Source of the DNA: Yinghuangia soli
GTDB taxonomy: Bacteria > Actinomycetota > Actinomycetes > Streptomycetales > Streptomycetaceae
Assembly (NCBI RefSeq): GCF_021502675.1
Contig: NZ_JAKFHA010000023.1
Span: 1-64,000, forward strand
Reading direction: 5' to 3'
DNA: 64,000 nucleotides
The translations under genes and the position numbers were made by a program. The notes beneath the pieces are model-generated. The model ran no database searches and was not told where the DNA came from. It was given only the letters and a program-made list of their open reading frames with translations. This document shows positions 6,639-13,104 of the stretch, in pieces (position 1 is the first letter of the stretch; each line of letters opens with the position of its first letter).

Positions 6639-6824
6639 ATGGGCGTCGCCCTCGACTGGACAAGCGGATCGCACTGGGGCGGATCGCACGAACCCTGTGT
6701 GATCTGCGGCGAGTTGACGTTCCTCGTCTCCGACCGCGGCCGCCCCTGCCACAAGGAATGCGCCGAACGCTGGTACGACGCCCACCCCCACGTGGAGCCC
6801 TTCGGCCCGCACTGGCGCACCTGA
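6639..6824 (+). CDS. Small zinc-finger-like protein (CxxC...CHxxC)
   Basis: 61 residues from ATG 6639. CVIC (about 20-23) and CHKEC (about 37-41) make a four-ligand zinc site of treble-clef or ribbon type. There is no separate ribosome site; it follows the previous stop by one base, so it probably relies on re-initiation. It is the last gene before a strong terminator hairpin at 6840-6880. Confidence 0.6.
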   Translation: MGVALDWTSGSHWGGSHEPCVICGELTFLVSDRGRPCHKECAERWYDAHPHVEPFGPHWRT

Positions 6825-6839
6825 AATCCCCGATTCCCC

Positions 6840-6880
6840 GGTACGGCACCGGCCGGCCACCCGCGCCCCGGTGCCGTACC
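6840..6880 (+). terminator. Hairpin terminator before the methyltransferase gene
   Basis: GGTACGGCACCGG (6840-6852) pairs perfectly with CCGGTGCCGTACC (6868-6880): 13 bp with a 15-nt loop and no T-run. The position separates the small-gene row from the methyltransferase-Rep group. Confidence 0.6.
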
Positions 6881-6911
6881 GCACCACGCCTCCATCCGAA
6901 AGGAGTGCCTC

Positions 6912-7847
6912 GTGCTCGCCTCGACACCTGCACCCGGCTTGCGGATCGGGTCGCTGTGCTCCGGATACGGCGGCCTGGACCTGGCCGTGACCGACGTCGT
7001 CGGCGGCTCGGTCCTCTGGCACGCGGACAACGCCCCGGCCGCCGCCGCGGTGCTCGCCCGCCACTGGCCCGGCGTCCCGAACCTCGGCGACATCAAGACC
7101 GTCGACTGGCAGTCCGTTCCGCCCGTCGACCTGGTCACCGCCGGCTACCCGTGCCAACCGTTCTCGTCCGCCGGCCAGAAGAAGGGAGTCAACGATGCCC
7201 GGCACCTTTGGCCCCATGTCGCTCGTGCCCTGGGCCTCCTTCGACCTCGTTGGGTCGTGTTGGAGAACGTGGGGCATCACCTCCGGCTCGGCTTCGACGT
7301 CGTGCTCGGTGACCTTGCCCGCCTCGGGTTCGATGCGCGGTGGTGCTGTGTACGAGCGTCCGATGTGGGAGCGGCCCACGAGCGTCGCCGGCTGTTCGTC
7401 CTCGCGTGGGACGCGGCTGTTGCCGACCCCGCGGGCCTCGGACCACACCGGTCCCGGACTGCGCGGGAACGGCGGGCTGAACCTGCGCACCGCGGTCCGG
7501 CTGTTGCCGACCCCGGCGGCGCGGGACTGGAGGTCCGGCCGGTCGAACCTGCTGGGCACCAACGCCAGACCGCTGAACGAGGTGGCGCAGATGACGTTGG
7601 CACCTGGGGCCACTACGCCGCAGCCGTCGCCACGCAGGAAGCGGCGACCCGCCCCGCCCCTCGGCCAGTTGACGATCTGGGACGACTGAATCCCGGGTTC
7701 TCCGAGTGGCTGATGGGCCTGCCTGCCGGCTGGGTCGCCGACACCCCGGGGCTGTCCCGCACCGCGCAACTGACCGTGCTCGGCAACGGCGTGGTCCCGG
7801 CCCAGGCAGCTGCGGCACTGAATGCGCTGATCGGAGAGTCCTGGTGA
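6912..7847 (+). CDS. C5-cytosine DNA methyltransferase
   Basis: 311 residues from GTG 6912, with AAAGGAG upstream. Motif I is GSLCSGYGGLDLAV (about 12-25), motif IV PCQPFS (Cys81 as nucleophile), motif VI ENV (about 118-120) and motif VIII-like HERRRLF (about 157-163). The C-terminal motifs IX/X run from LNPGFSEWLMGLP to TVLGNGVVPAQAA. No restriction partner is adjacent, so it may be an orphan enzyme that shields the element. Residues about 163-232 are odd: the +1 frame over 7390-7610 reads LLPTPRASD and LLPTPAARD, motifs known from related phage-type enzymes. The gene stop overlaps the next start. Confidence 0.85.
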   Translation: MLASTPAPGLRIGSLCSGYGGLDLAVTDVVGGSVLWHADNAPAAAAVLARHWPGVPNLGDIKTVDWQSVPPVDLVTAGYPCQPFSSAGQKKGVNDARHLWPHVARALGLLRPRWVVLENVGHHLRLGFDVVLGDLARLGFDARWCCVRASDVGAAHERRRLFVLAWDAAVADPAGLGPHRSRTARERRAEPAHRGPAVADPGGAGLEVRPVEPAGHQRQTAERGGADDVGTWGHYAAAVATQEAATRPAPRPVDDLGRLNPGFSEWLMGLPAGWVADTPGLSRTAQLTVLGNGVVPAQAAAALNALIGESW

Positions 7848-8494
7848 CCAAGACCCTTGCCCGCCTGCGCCTTGACCCGCTGCTCGTTCAGGCGGCCATC
7901 GCCGGTGCGCTGTCGTTCTCGCACCTGCACGACATCGCCCAGGCGGCCGGCCAGTCCGGCTGGCAGGCCTGGGCCTACCCCGTGTCCGTCGACCTGCTAT
8001 TGGTCGCGGCGTGGCGCCGCCTGGTCGCCGCCCGCGACATCGGGGCCGGCCAGTTCATGCCGTGGCTGTGGTTCCTCGTCGCGCTCGCCGCGTCGCTCGG
8101 CGCGAACGTCGCCACCGCCGGACTCCTCGACCTGGAGAACCCGCCCGCGTGGCTGCGGCTGACGGTCGCCGGATGGCCGGCTCTGGCGTTCCTCGGCGGC
8201 ACGCTCCTCGTCCACCGACCCGCCGCGGTTCGGCAGCCCGCACCCACGCCTGAACCAGCGCCGGCCGTCGAGGTCCTTCCCGACCTGGACGTCGAACCCG
8301 AACCGGTGGCTCTGCCTGCGCCTCCCAAGCCACCTGCGGTGGTTGCCCCCGCGCTGCTGGACCACGCGCGCCGCATCGCCGACACACACCGCCGAACGAC
8401 CGGCCACCCGATGACCCCGGACGCTCTCCGAGCCCGACTGGGCGTCCCCGCCCCGCTCGCGGCACAGATCGCCGCGCACCTCGAACTCACCTGA
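7844..8494 (+). CDS. DUF2637-like membrane protein (spread-type)
   Basis: 216 residues from GTG 7844, overlapping the methyltransferase stop by 4 bp. About four transmembrane segments lie within residues 10-125 (AAIAGALSFSHLHDIA, VSVDLLLVAAW, WLWFLVALAASLGANVA, LAFLGGTLLV). A Pro/Ala-rich linker (about 130-165) and a C-terminal helix-turn-helix-like region follow. DUF2637 proteins occur beside Rep genes in Streptomyces plasmids and AICEs and are thought to help intramycelial spread; family and role are from memory. Confidence 0.73.
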   Translation: MTKTLARLRLDPLLVQAAIAGALSFSHLHDIAQAAGQSGWQAWAYPVSVDLLLVAAWRRLVAARDIGAGQFMPWLWFLVALAASLGANVATAGLLDLENPPAWLRLTVAGWPALAFLGGTLLVHRPAAVRQPAPTPEPAPAVEVLPDLDVEPEPVALPAPPKPPAVVAPALLDHARRIADTHRRTTGHPMTPDALRARLGVPAPLAAQIAAHLELT

Positions 8495-8510
8495 CCACCC
8501 TGGAGGAACC

Positions 8511-9929
8511 TTGCCCCAGCTGCTCGCGGGGGACGTGGCGCCGGCGGCGCTCGCCGATCTGGCCCGCGCCGCCCGCCACGGACGCAGTGCCGGACTTTTC
8601 GCGCAGCTCGAACGCCTCGGCGGCTGCGCCGACCCGATCCGCCTCGACGGCCACCGCACCGACATCGACACCACCAGCGGCGAAATCGTCCACACGGTGA
8701 CCGCACACGACCTGCCCGCCGGCGCGCTGCTGGTCCGCTGCAACAACCGCCGCACCACCCGCTGCCCGGCCTGCGCCGAGACCTACCGCCGCGACACCTA
8801 CCACCTCATCAGCGCCGGACTGGCCGGCGGCAAAGGCGTCCCGGACGACGTCGCCGCGCACCCGCGCGTGTTCGTCACGCTGACCGCCCCGTCGTTCGGG
8901 CCCGTGCACAACCGCCCGGACTCCGGACGCTGCCGCTGCGGCACCCGCCACCGCCCCGATGCCGCCGAACTCGGCACCCCGCTCGACCTGGACACCTACG
9001 ACTACACCGCCGCGGTCCTGTGGAACGCGCACGCCGGAGCGCTGTGGGCGCGCTTCAGCATCGAACTTCGCCGCGCTCTGGCCGCCGCGGTCGGGCTGAC
9101 GCAACGCGTCTGCGCCGAGTTGCTGCGCCCATCGTTCGCAAAGGTCGCTGAGTACCAGCGGCGCGGCGCCGTGCACTTCCACGCGGTCATCCGCCTCGAC
9201 GCCGGACGCCGCGCCGGAGACGACATCACCCCACCACCCGACGGATACGGCGACTGGCACCACGTACTCGAGTCCGCCGTGCGCGTTGCCGCCGGCCGAG
9301 CCCGCGTCCCCGGACCCGACGCAGAAGGCACCGACCTGCCGAGCCACTTCGTGTTCGGGCGACAGGTCGACGTCCGGCCGATCCGCAGCAACGCACTCGC
9401 GGACGGGCCGCTCACCGATCGGTCGGTCGCCGGCTACATCGCCAAGTACGCCACCAAGGGCGCCGAGACCGCGACCGGGACGCTCGACCGCCGCATTGCC
9501 AGCCTGGCGGACCTGGACCGGCACGACCTGACCGACCACGCCCGCCGCCTGGTCGCCGCCTGCTGGACCCTCGGCACCCGTCCCGGCCTCGAACACCTGC
9601 TCCTGCGCAAGTGGGCCCACATGCTCGGCTTCCGCGGCCACTTCACCACCAAGTCTCGCTGCTACTCCACCACCCTGGGCGCCTTACGTGCAGTCCGCAT
9701 GCTGTGGAACGAGACCCGCCGCCGCGCCGCCGCAGAAGCCGCCGGACACCCGCTGCCCGACCCGGACACCACACTCGTCCTCGCGCACTGGGAGTACGCC
9801 GGCCACGGACACACCGCCGGCGAATCCCTCATCGCCGCAGGACTCGACCGCACCCGACAACTCGGCCATGAAGCCGCACGAGAAGCACGCGCCGAACGGG
9901 ACGAGGAAGGAGCGGACGATGCCCGGTAG
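8511..9929 (+). CDS. Rolling-circle replication initiator (RepSA-like)
   Basis: 472 residues from TTG 8511, with GGAGGAA directly upstream. The N-terminal region has cysteine pairs (CPAC at about 84-87, later CRCG). Motif FVTLTAPSFG is followed by the HUH motif HFH (about 222-224, in RRGAVHFHAVIRL) and the Tyr-containing YIAKYATKG (about 307-315), where a tyrosine would nick the origin. This is the RCR initiator type used by pSAM2 to replicate after excision. It overlaps the excisionase start by 11 bp, giving the rep-xis-int operon seen in pSAM2. The double-strand origin was not located. Confidence 0.85.
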   Translation: MPQLLAGDVAPAALADLARAARHGRSAGLFAQLERLGGCADPIRLDGHRTDIDTTSGEIVHTVTAHDLPAGALLVRCNNRRTTRCPACAETYRRDTYHLISAGLAGGKGVPDDVAAHPRVFVTLTAPSFGPVHNRPDSGRCRCGTRHRPDAAELGTPLDLDTYDYTAAVLWNAHAGALWARFSIELRRALAAAVGLTQRVCAELLRPSFAKVAEYQRRGAVHFHAVIRLDAGRRAGDDITPPPDGYGDWHHVLESAVRVAAGRARVPGPDAEGTDLPSHFVFGRQVDVRPIRSNALADGPLTDRSVAGYIAKYATKGAETATGTLDRRIASLADLDRHDLTDHARRLVAACWTLGTRPGLEHLLLRKWAHMLGFRGHFTTKSRCYSTTLGALRAVRMLWNETRRRAAAEAAGHPLPDPDTTLVLAHWEYAGHGHTAGESLIAAGLDRTRQLGHEAAREARAERDEEGADDAR

Positions 9930-10116
9930 GACCGATGAACTCATGACCGTGCCGCAGATCCTTGCCGAGCTCGGCGACGTGTCTCGGCGCACCTTCTACC
10001 GGTGGCGTGAACTTGGCACGGCACCCGCGGCCATGAAGCTCCCGAACGGTGAGCTGCGCGTCTGGCGCTCGGACTTCACGGCATGGCTCAACGGGCTTGA
10101 GGAGACCGCGGCATGA
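9919..10116 (+). CDS. xis: Excisionase (MerR/HTH_17-type)
   Basis: 65 residues from ATG 9919, with AAGGAGCGG upstream, starting inside the end of rep. It is a compact winged helix-turn-helix (LMTVPQILAELGDVSRRTFYRWRELG) with a short wing (LPNGELRVWRSDFTAWL), typical of AICE excisionases that bend att DNA and steer the integrase to excision. It overlaps the integrase start by 4 bp (ATGA), so the two are translated together. Confidence 0.85.
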   Translation: MPGRTDELMTVPQILAELGDVSRRTFYRWRELGTAPAAMKLPNGELRVWRSDFTAWLNGLEETAA

Positions 10117-11486
10117 AGTCGCTGGACGTGCGCATCTGGGGTATCCGCCTGGACAAGCGCGCCAAGAACCCCATGTATGAACTGCGCTGGCGCGTGGCGG
10201 GTGAGGTGTTCCACGAGCGGTTCCGCACCAAGGGCCTGGTCGACACCTTCCGCGCGAAGCTCGTCACGGCGACGAAGGACGGGGAGCCCTTCGACACCGA
10301 ATCGGGGCTGCCAGCGTCGATGGAGAAGAAGACGTCACCGCTGACCTGGTACGAGTTCGCTTGCGCCTACGCTGCGGCGAAGTGGCCCTTTGCGTCGGCC
10401 AATCACCGCGACAGCATCAGCGAGACGCTGACCGGCGCCACACTGGCGATGCTCGCGGACCGCCCCGGGCGACCTGATGCGGCCGTGTTGCGCGCGGCAC
10501 TGCGGGGCTGGGCCTTCATCCCCGCGGAACGCTGGCCGGATCAGCCGACCGAGGTTGCGAACGCCCTTCACTGGGTGGGCCGCTCATCGCGACCGGTGGC
10601 CGATCTCGCGGAACCTGCCGCGATGCGCGCCCTCTTGGACGCGTTGGCGCTGCGCCAGGATGGCCGGCGTGCTGCGGCTGAGACGGTACGGCGCAAGAGG
10701 TCAGTCCTCTACGGGGCACTCACGCGCGCAGTCGAGCTGCGGGCGCTCACGGAACACCCGATCGACGCCATCAAAGTGGCTGGCGCCAAGGTGAACAAGC
10801 AGGTTGACCGCCGCGTCGTCGTCAACCCGAAGCAGGCACGCGAACTCCTCATCGCCGTTTCGTACGTGGGCGGCTACTCGCGTGCCCGCGGCCGCCGCCT
10901 GGTGGCCATGTTCGCGTGCATGTACTACGCCGGACTCCGGCCTGCGGAAGCGGTGGGGCTCCTGCGCACGGACTGCACTCTGCCCAAGAAGGGATGGGGC
11001 GTCATCGTCCTGCACAAGACCCGCCCGACGGCTGGCAAGAGGTGGACCGACTCCGGGGACACCCACGATGCCCGCGGGCTCAAGAACCGGGCCGAGGAAG
11101 AGACTCGTCGTATCCCGATCCCGCCCGTGTTGGTCAAGCATCTTCGGCGTCACCTCCGGGACTTCCCAGGTGCCAAGGACGGCCGCGTCTTCGGGAACGA
11201 ACGCGGGGACCTGGTCGGCTCGTCCACCTACTCCCGAGCCTGGCAAGAGGCACGGGAACTTGCACTCACACCGGAGCAAGCAGCATCGCCGCTCGCCGGC
11301 ACGCCGTACGACCTGCGGCACGCGGCTCTGTCGACATGGCTCAACGCGGGCATGGACCCGCCCGAAGTCGCGCAGCGCGCCGGCAACAGCGTGGACGTGC
11401 TGATGAGCCGGTACGCGAAGTGCCTGGACGGCCGAGACGAGATCAACAACCAGAAGATCGAGAAGTTGCTACGCGGCAAGCACTGA
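10113..11486 (+). CDS. int: Tyrosine recombinase, site-specific integrase of the AICE
   Basis: 457 residues. The catalytic region holds Arg276 (YAGLRPAEA), Arg402-His403 in YDLRHA, and Tyr434 in SRYAKC. The usual His of the GHS motif is Asn425 (RAGNS), whereas the truncated integrase at 121-366 keeps His. The N-terminal arm-binding and core-binding regions span about 1-220. It integrates the element into the tRNA-Arg(CCG) gene located 210 bp downstream. It is coupled to xis by an ATGA overlap, so its expression depends on the rep-xis-int transcript, as in pSAM2. Confidence 0.92.
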   Translation: MKSLDVRIWGIRLDKRAKNPMYELRWRVAGEVFHERFRTKGLVDTFRAKLVTATKDGEPFDTESGLPASMEKKTSPLTWYEFACAYAAAKWPFASANHRDSISETLTGATLAMLADRPGRPDAAVLRAALRGWAFIPAERWPDQPTEVANALHWVGRSSRPVADLAEPAAMRALLDALALRQDGRRAAAETVRRKRSVLYGALTRAVELRALTEHPIDAIKVAGAKVNKQVDRRVVVNPKQARELLIAVSYVGGYSRARGRRLVAMFACMYYAGLRPAEAVGLLRTDCTLPKKGWGVIVLHKTRPTAGKRWTDSGDTHDARGLKNRAEEETRRIPIPPVLVKHLRRHLRDFPGAKDGRVFGNERGDLVGSSTYSRAWQEARELALTPEQAASPLAGTPYDLRHAALSTWLNAGMDPPEVAQRAGNSVDVLMSRYAKCLDGRDEINNQKIEKLLRGKH

Positions 11487-11502
11487 ACGGCGGCGGTACG
11501 GT

Positions 11503-11528
11503 AGGCCCCTGGGGATTCCCGGGGGCCT
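11503..11528 (+). terminator. Terminator after int
   Basis: AGGCCCC (11503-11509) pairs with GGGGCCT (11522-11528), and the pyrimidine-rich CTTCGCTTTCCC follows. It lies 17 bp after the integrase stop. Confidence 0.65.
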
Positions 11529-11571
11529 CTTCGCTTTCCCGGCGTGACCTGCGAAAACGCAGCAAGATCCC

Positions 11572-11588
11572 CGCCACGAATACGCCAC
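11572..11588 (+). other. Candidate integrase arm-type site, right end
   Basis: CGCCACGAATACGCCAC differs by one base from the copy at 661-677 near the other end of the element and has the same orientation. It lies between the int terminator and the right att repeat. Confidence 0.45.
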
Positions 11589-11621
11589 AGCGCAGGTCAC
11601 ACGCCTGCACATTGCCGCTTC

Positions 11622-11738
11622 CGGCTGCACATGGTCTGGACCCTACAAACAGTAATGGCCCCTGGTGAGGGGCCATATCCGCTGGTGAAACTGGGTGCCC
11701 CCGGCAGGATTCGAACCTGCGCACACGGCTCCGGAGGC
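11622..11738. repeat. Right attachment-site copy overlapping tRNA-Arg
   Basis: This matches 482-546 and 554-598 except for 7 bp (11687-11693). The last 45 bp (11694-11738) belong to the intact tRNA gene. The crossover therefore restores a full tRNA on this side and leaves a 3'-half copy at 554-598. Confidence 0.88.
11655..11676 (-). terminator. Hairpin downstream of tRNA-Arg
   Basis: ATGGCCCCT (11655-11663) pairs with AGGGGCCAT (11668-11676) around GGTG: a perfect 9-bp stem 20 bp beyond the tRNA 3' end. Read on the minus strand it is followed by TACTGTTTG. It is duplicated at 515-536. Confidence 0.6.
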
Positions 11739-11767
11739 CGTTGCTCTATCCCCTGAGCTACGGGGGC
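11696..11767 (-). tRNA. tRNA-Arg (anticodon CCG)
   Basis: 72 nt on the minus strand. The acceptor stem is GCCCCCG/CGGGGGC, the D arm GCTC...GAGC, the anticodon stem ACGGC/GCCGT with loop CTCCGGA (anticodon CCG), and the T arm GCAGG-TTCGAAT-CCTGC, with discriminator A. No CCA is encoded. All stems pair. The 3' half is the integration core of the neighbouring element, and the gene stays complete after integration because the att core carries the missing half. Confidence 0.95.
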
Positions 11768-11819
11768 TCGAGGTGGGTGAAACATTACCAGTCCGTGGGT
11801 GGTGGTTGCGCCAGGGTTT

Positions 11820-11895
11820 CCCGTGGGGTGGGGGCGCGGGGGTGTGCGGGGGCGGCGGGTTGGGGGTGTGGGGGTGGTTGCGGGGTGGGAAGTGG
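11820..11895 (+). other. G-rich tract with G-quadruplex potential
   Basis: The top strand has many runs of three to five G separated by one to four bases (GTGGGGTGGGGGCGCGGGGG, then GGGGGCGGCGGG, TTGGGGGTGTGGGGG, GGGGTGGG), enough for several quadruplexes. It lies between the tRNA 5' end and the response-regulator gene, outside any reading frame I trust. Confidence 0.5.
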
Positions 11896-11939
11896 CGGTT
11901 CGGGCACCGGAGGGTGCGGCGGGCGCTTAGGGTCTGGGT

Positions 11940-12329
11940 GTGGGCGGTAGGCCGGGGGCGAAGGCCGGGCGGGTCCTTGTCGTGGATGACGACGAGGTGA
12001 TCCGGCGGCTCATCATGGTCAATCTGCAGATGGAGGGGTTCGAAGTGACCTCTGCTGCGGACGGTGAAGAGTGCCTGGGGAAGGTGCACGAAGTGCGGCC
12101 TGACCTGGTGACGCTGGATGTGATGATGCCGAGGTTGGACGGGATACGGACCGCGGCGCGGTTGCGTGCGGATCCGCGGACCAGCCATCTGAAGATCGTG
12201 ATCATCAGTGCGTGTGCGCAGAGCGCGGATCTGGCGCGGGCCCGGGAGGCCGGCGTCGATGCGTATCTGACGAAGCCGTTCGACCCGGATCAGTTGATAC
12301 GGGTGGTTCGGGGCCTGGCGATCCGGTGA
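11940..12329 (+). CDS. Single-domain response regulator (CheY-like)
   Basis: 129 residues from GTG 11940. The receiver fold is complete: acidic pocket VVDDDE (about 15-20), phospho-acceptor Asp in TLDVMMP (about 60), Ser in IISACAQ and Lys in LTKPFDP. No output domain follows, so signalling must go through protein contacts. No histidine kinase lies nearby. Comparable stand-alone receivers sit just upstream of argS in Streptomyces. An obvious ribosome site is lacking, so the exact start is uncertain. Confidence 0.83.
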   Translation: MGGRPGAKAGRVLVVDDDEVIRRLIMVNLQMEGFEVTSAADGEECLGKVHEVRPDLVTLDVMMPRLDGIRTAARLRADPRTSHLKIVIISACAQSADLARAREAGVDAYLTKPFDPDQLIRVVRGLAIR

Positions 12330-12623
12330 AGGCCGGGCCCGAGGTCTGGGCCTGAAGGTCTGGGCTTGTGCGTTCGTTTCGTCGAAGGCCGTTGTCCGGT
12401 CGGGTGTCGGGCTGTCGTCCCCCACGGGGGTGGGGATGCGGGGTGCCCGGTCGCGGGATTGGATGGAATGACGGACGGATGGAGACGGGCGGGGAGCCCT
12501 GGTCGGGTGCGCGTCGCTGATGCGGATAGCGGTTATGGGATGCGGATGCGACGCGCGCCCGGGGGTTTTCGGAGTGGAGCCGGGCTGCGGTGGCGGGGGC
12601 GGAGCCGGCGAGGAGGCGGTCCG

Positions 12624-12839
12624 GTGGAGCGGCAGCCGGTGGTCTCGGGGCACATCGCGTCGGTGGGGTACGACGGCGAGTTGAGCGTGCTCGAAGTGGC
12701 GTTCCGGGACGGCGCGGTCTACCGGTATTTCGCGGTGCCTCGGTCGGTGCACCGGGCTTTCATGCGCGCGGCGAGCAAGGGGCGGTTTCTTACGGCGGTG
12801 GTGAAGCCGACGTATAGCTATGAGCGGGTAGCCGACTAA
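12624..12839 (+). CDS. KTSC-domain protein
   Basis: 71 residues. GTG 12624 is chosen because AGGAGG lies about 8 bases upstream; an open frame extends much further but without supporting signals. The KTSC signature is clear: SGHIASVGYDGELSVLEV, VYRYFAVP, the SKGRFL-type turn and a final YSYERV. KTSC domains are about 60 residues and have been proposed to bind nucleic acid, mainly because they occur beside lysyl-tRNA synthetase or nuclease domains; the function is unproven. The flanks 12330-12623 and 12840-13104 hold no other gene I can support. Confidence 0.8.
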   Translation: MERQPVVSGHIASVGYDGELSVLEVAFRDGAVYRYFAVPRSVHRAFMRAASKGRFLTAVVKPTYSYERVAD

Positions 12840-13104
12840 TAGCCGACTTGTAGCTGCTTACAGCTGTGGACGGGGAGTGGGGCCGTCAGCGGGGGGTGAT
12901 GGGGGAGTGGGGACCTCGTGCGGGTGGGGGAGTAGAGCGTCGGGGCTCGGGCTCGGGGGCTCGTCGTGTGGGGTGGTTGTGCGGCCGGCCGCAGGCTTGT
13001 GGTGGGCCTTTGGTCTGGGGCGGGGAGGGCCTTCGGCTCGATTGGGGTAGTCGGGGCGATACCGAGGGGCGTCGGGGGTGGGTGGTCGCTTAGGCTTGTG
13101 TGCC

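Larger units (their letters stand above)
554..11738 (+). mobile_element. AICE (pSAM2-like integrative conjugative element) in tRNA-Arg
   Basis: About 11.1 kb lies between 45-bp direct repeats, of which the right copy is part of an intact tRNA-Arg gene. The order of recognisable modules is: Nudix/HD genes, XRE regulator, FtsK/Tra-like motor, small accessory genes, methyltransferase, DUF2637-like membrane protein, Rep with HUH motif, HTH excisionase, integrase. A Rep-Xis-Int cassette next to the att site, together with a single-protein DNA translocase, defines actinomycete integrative and conjugative elements. All core functions look intact, so excision and transfer are plausible. Several genes near the left end have visibly lower GC and less biased codons than the chromosome to the right. 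Confidence 0.87.

Noticed and set aside
11940-12839. A response regulator fused to the KTSC protein
   Set aside because: A stop codon ends the receiver at 12329 and the KTSC gene has its own AGGAGG start at 12624; there is no continuous frame.
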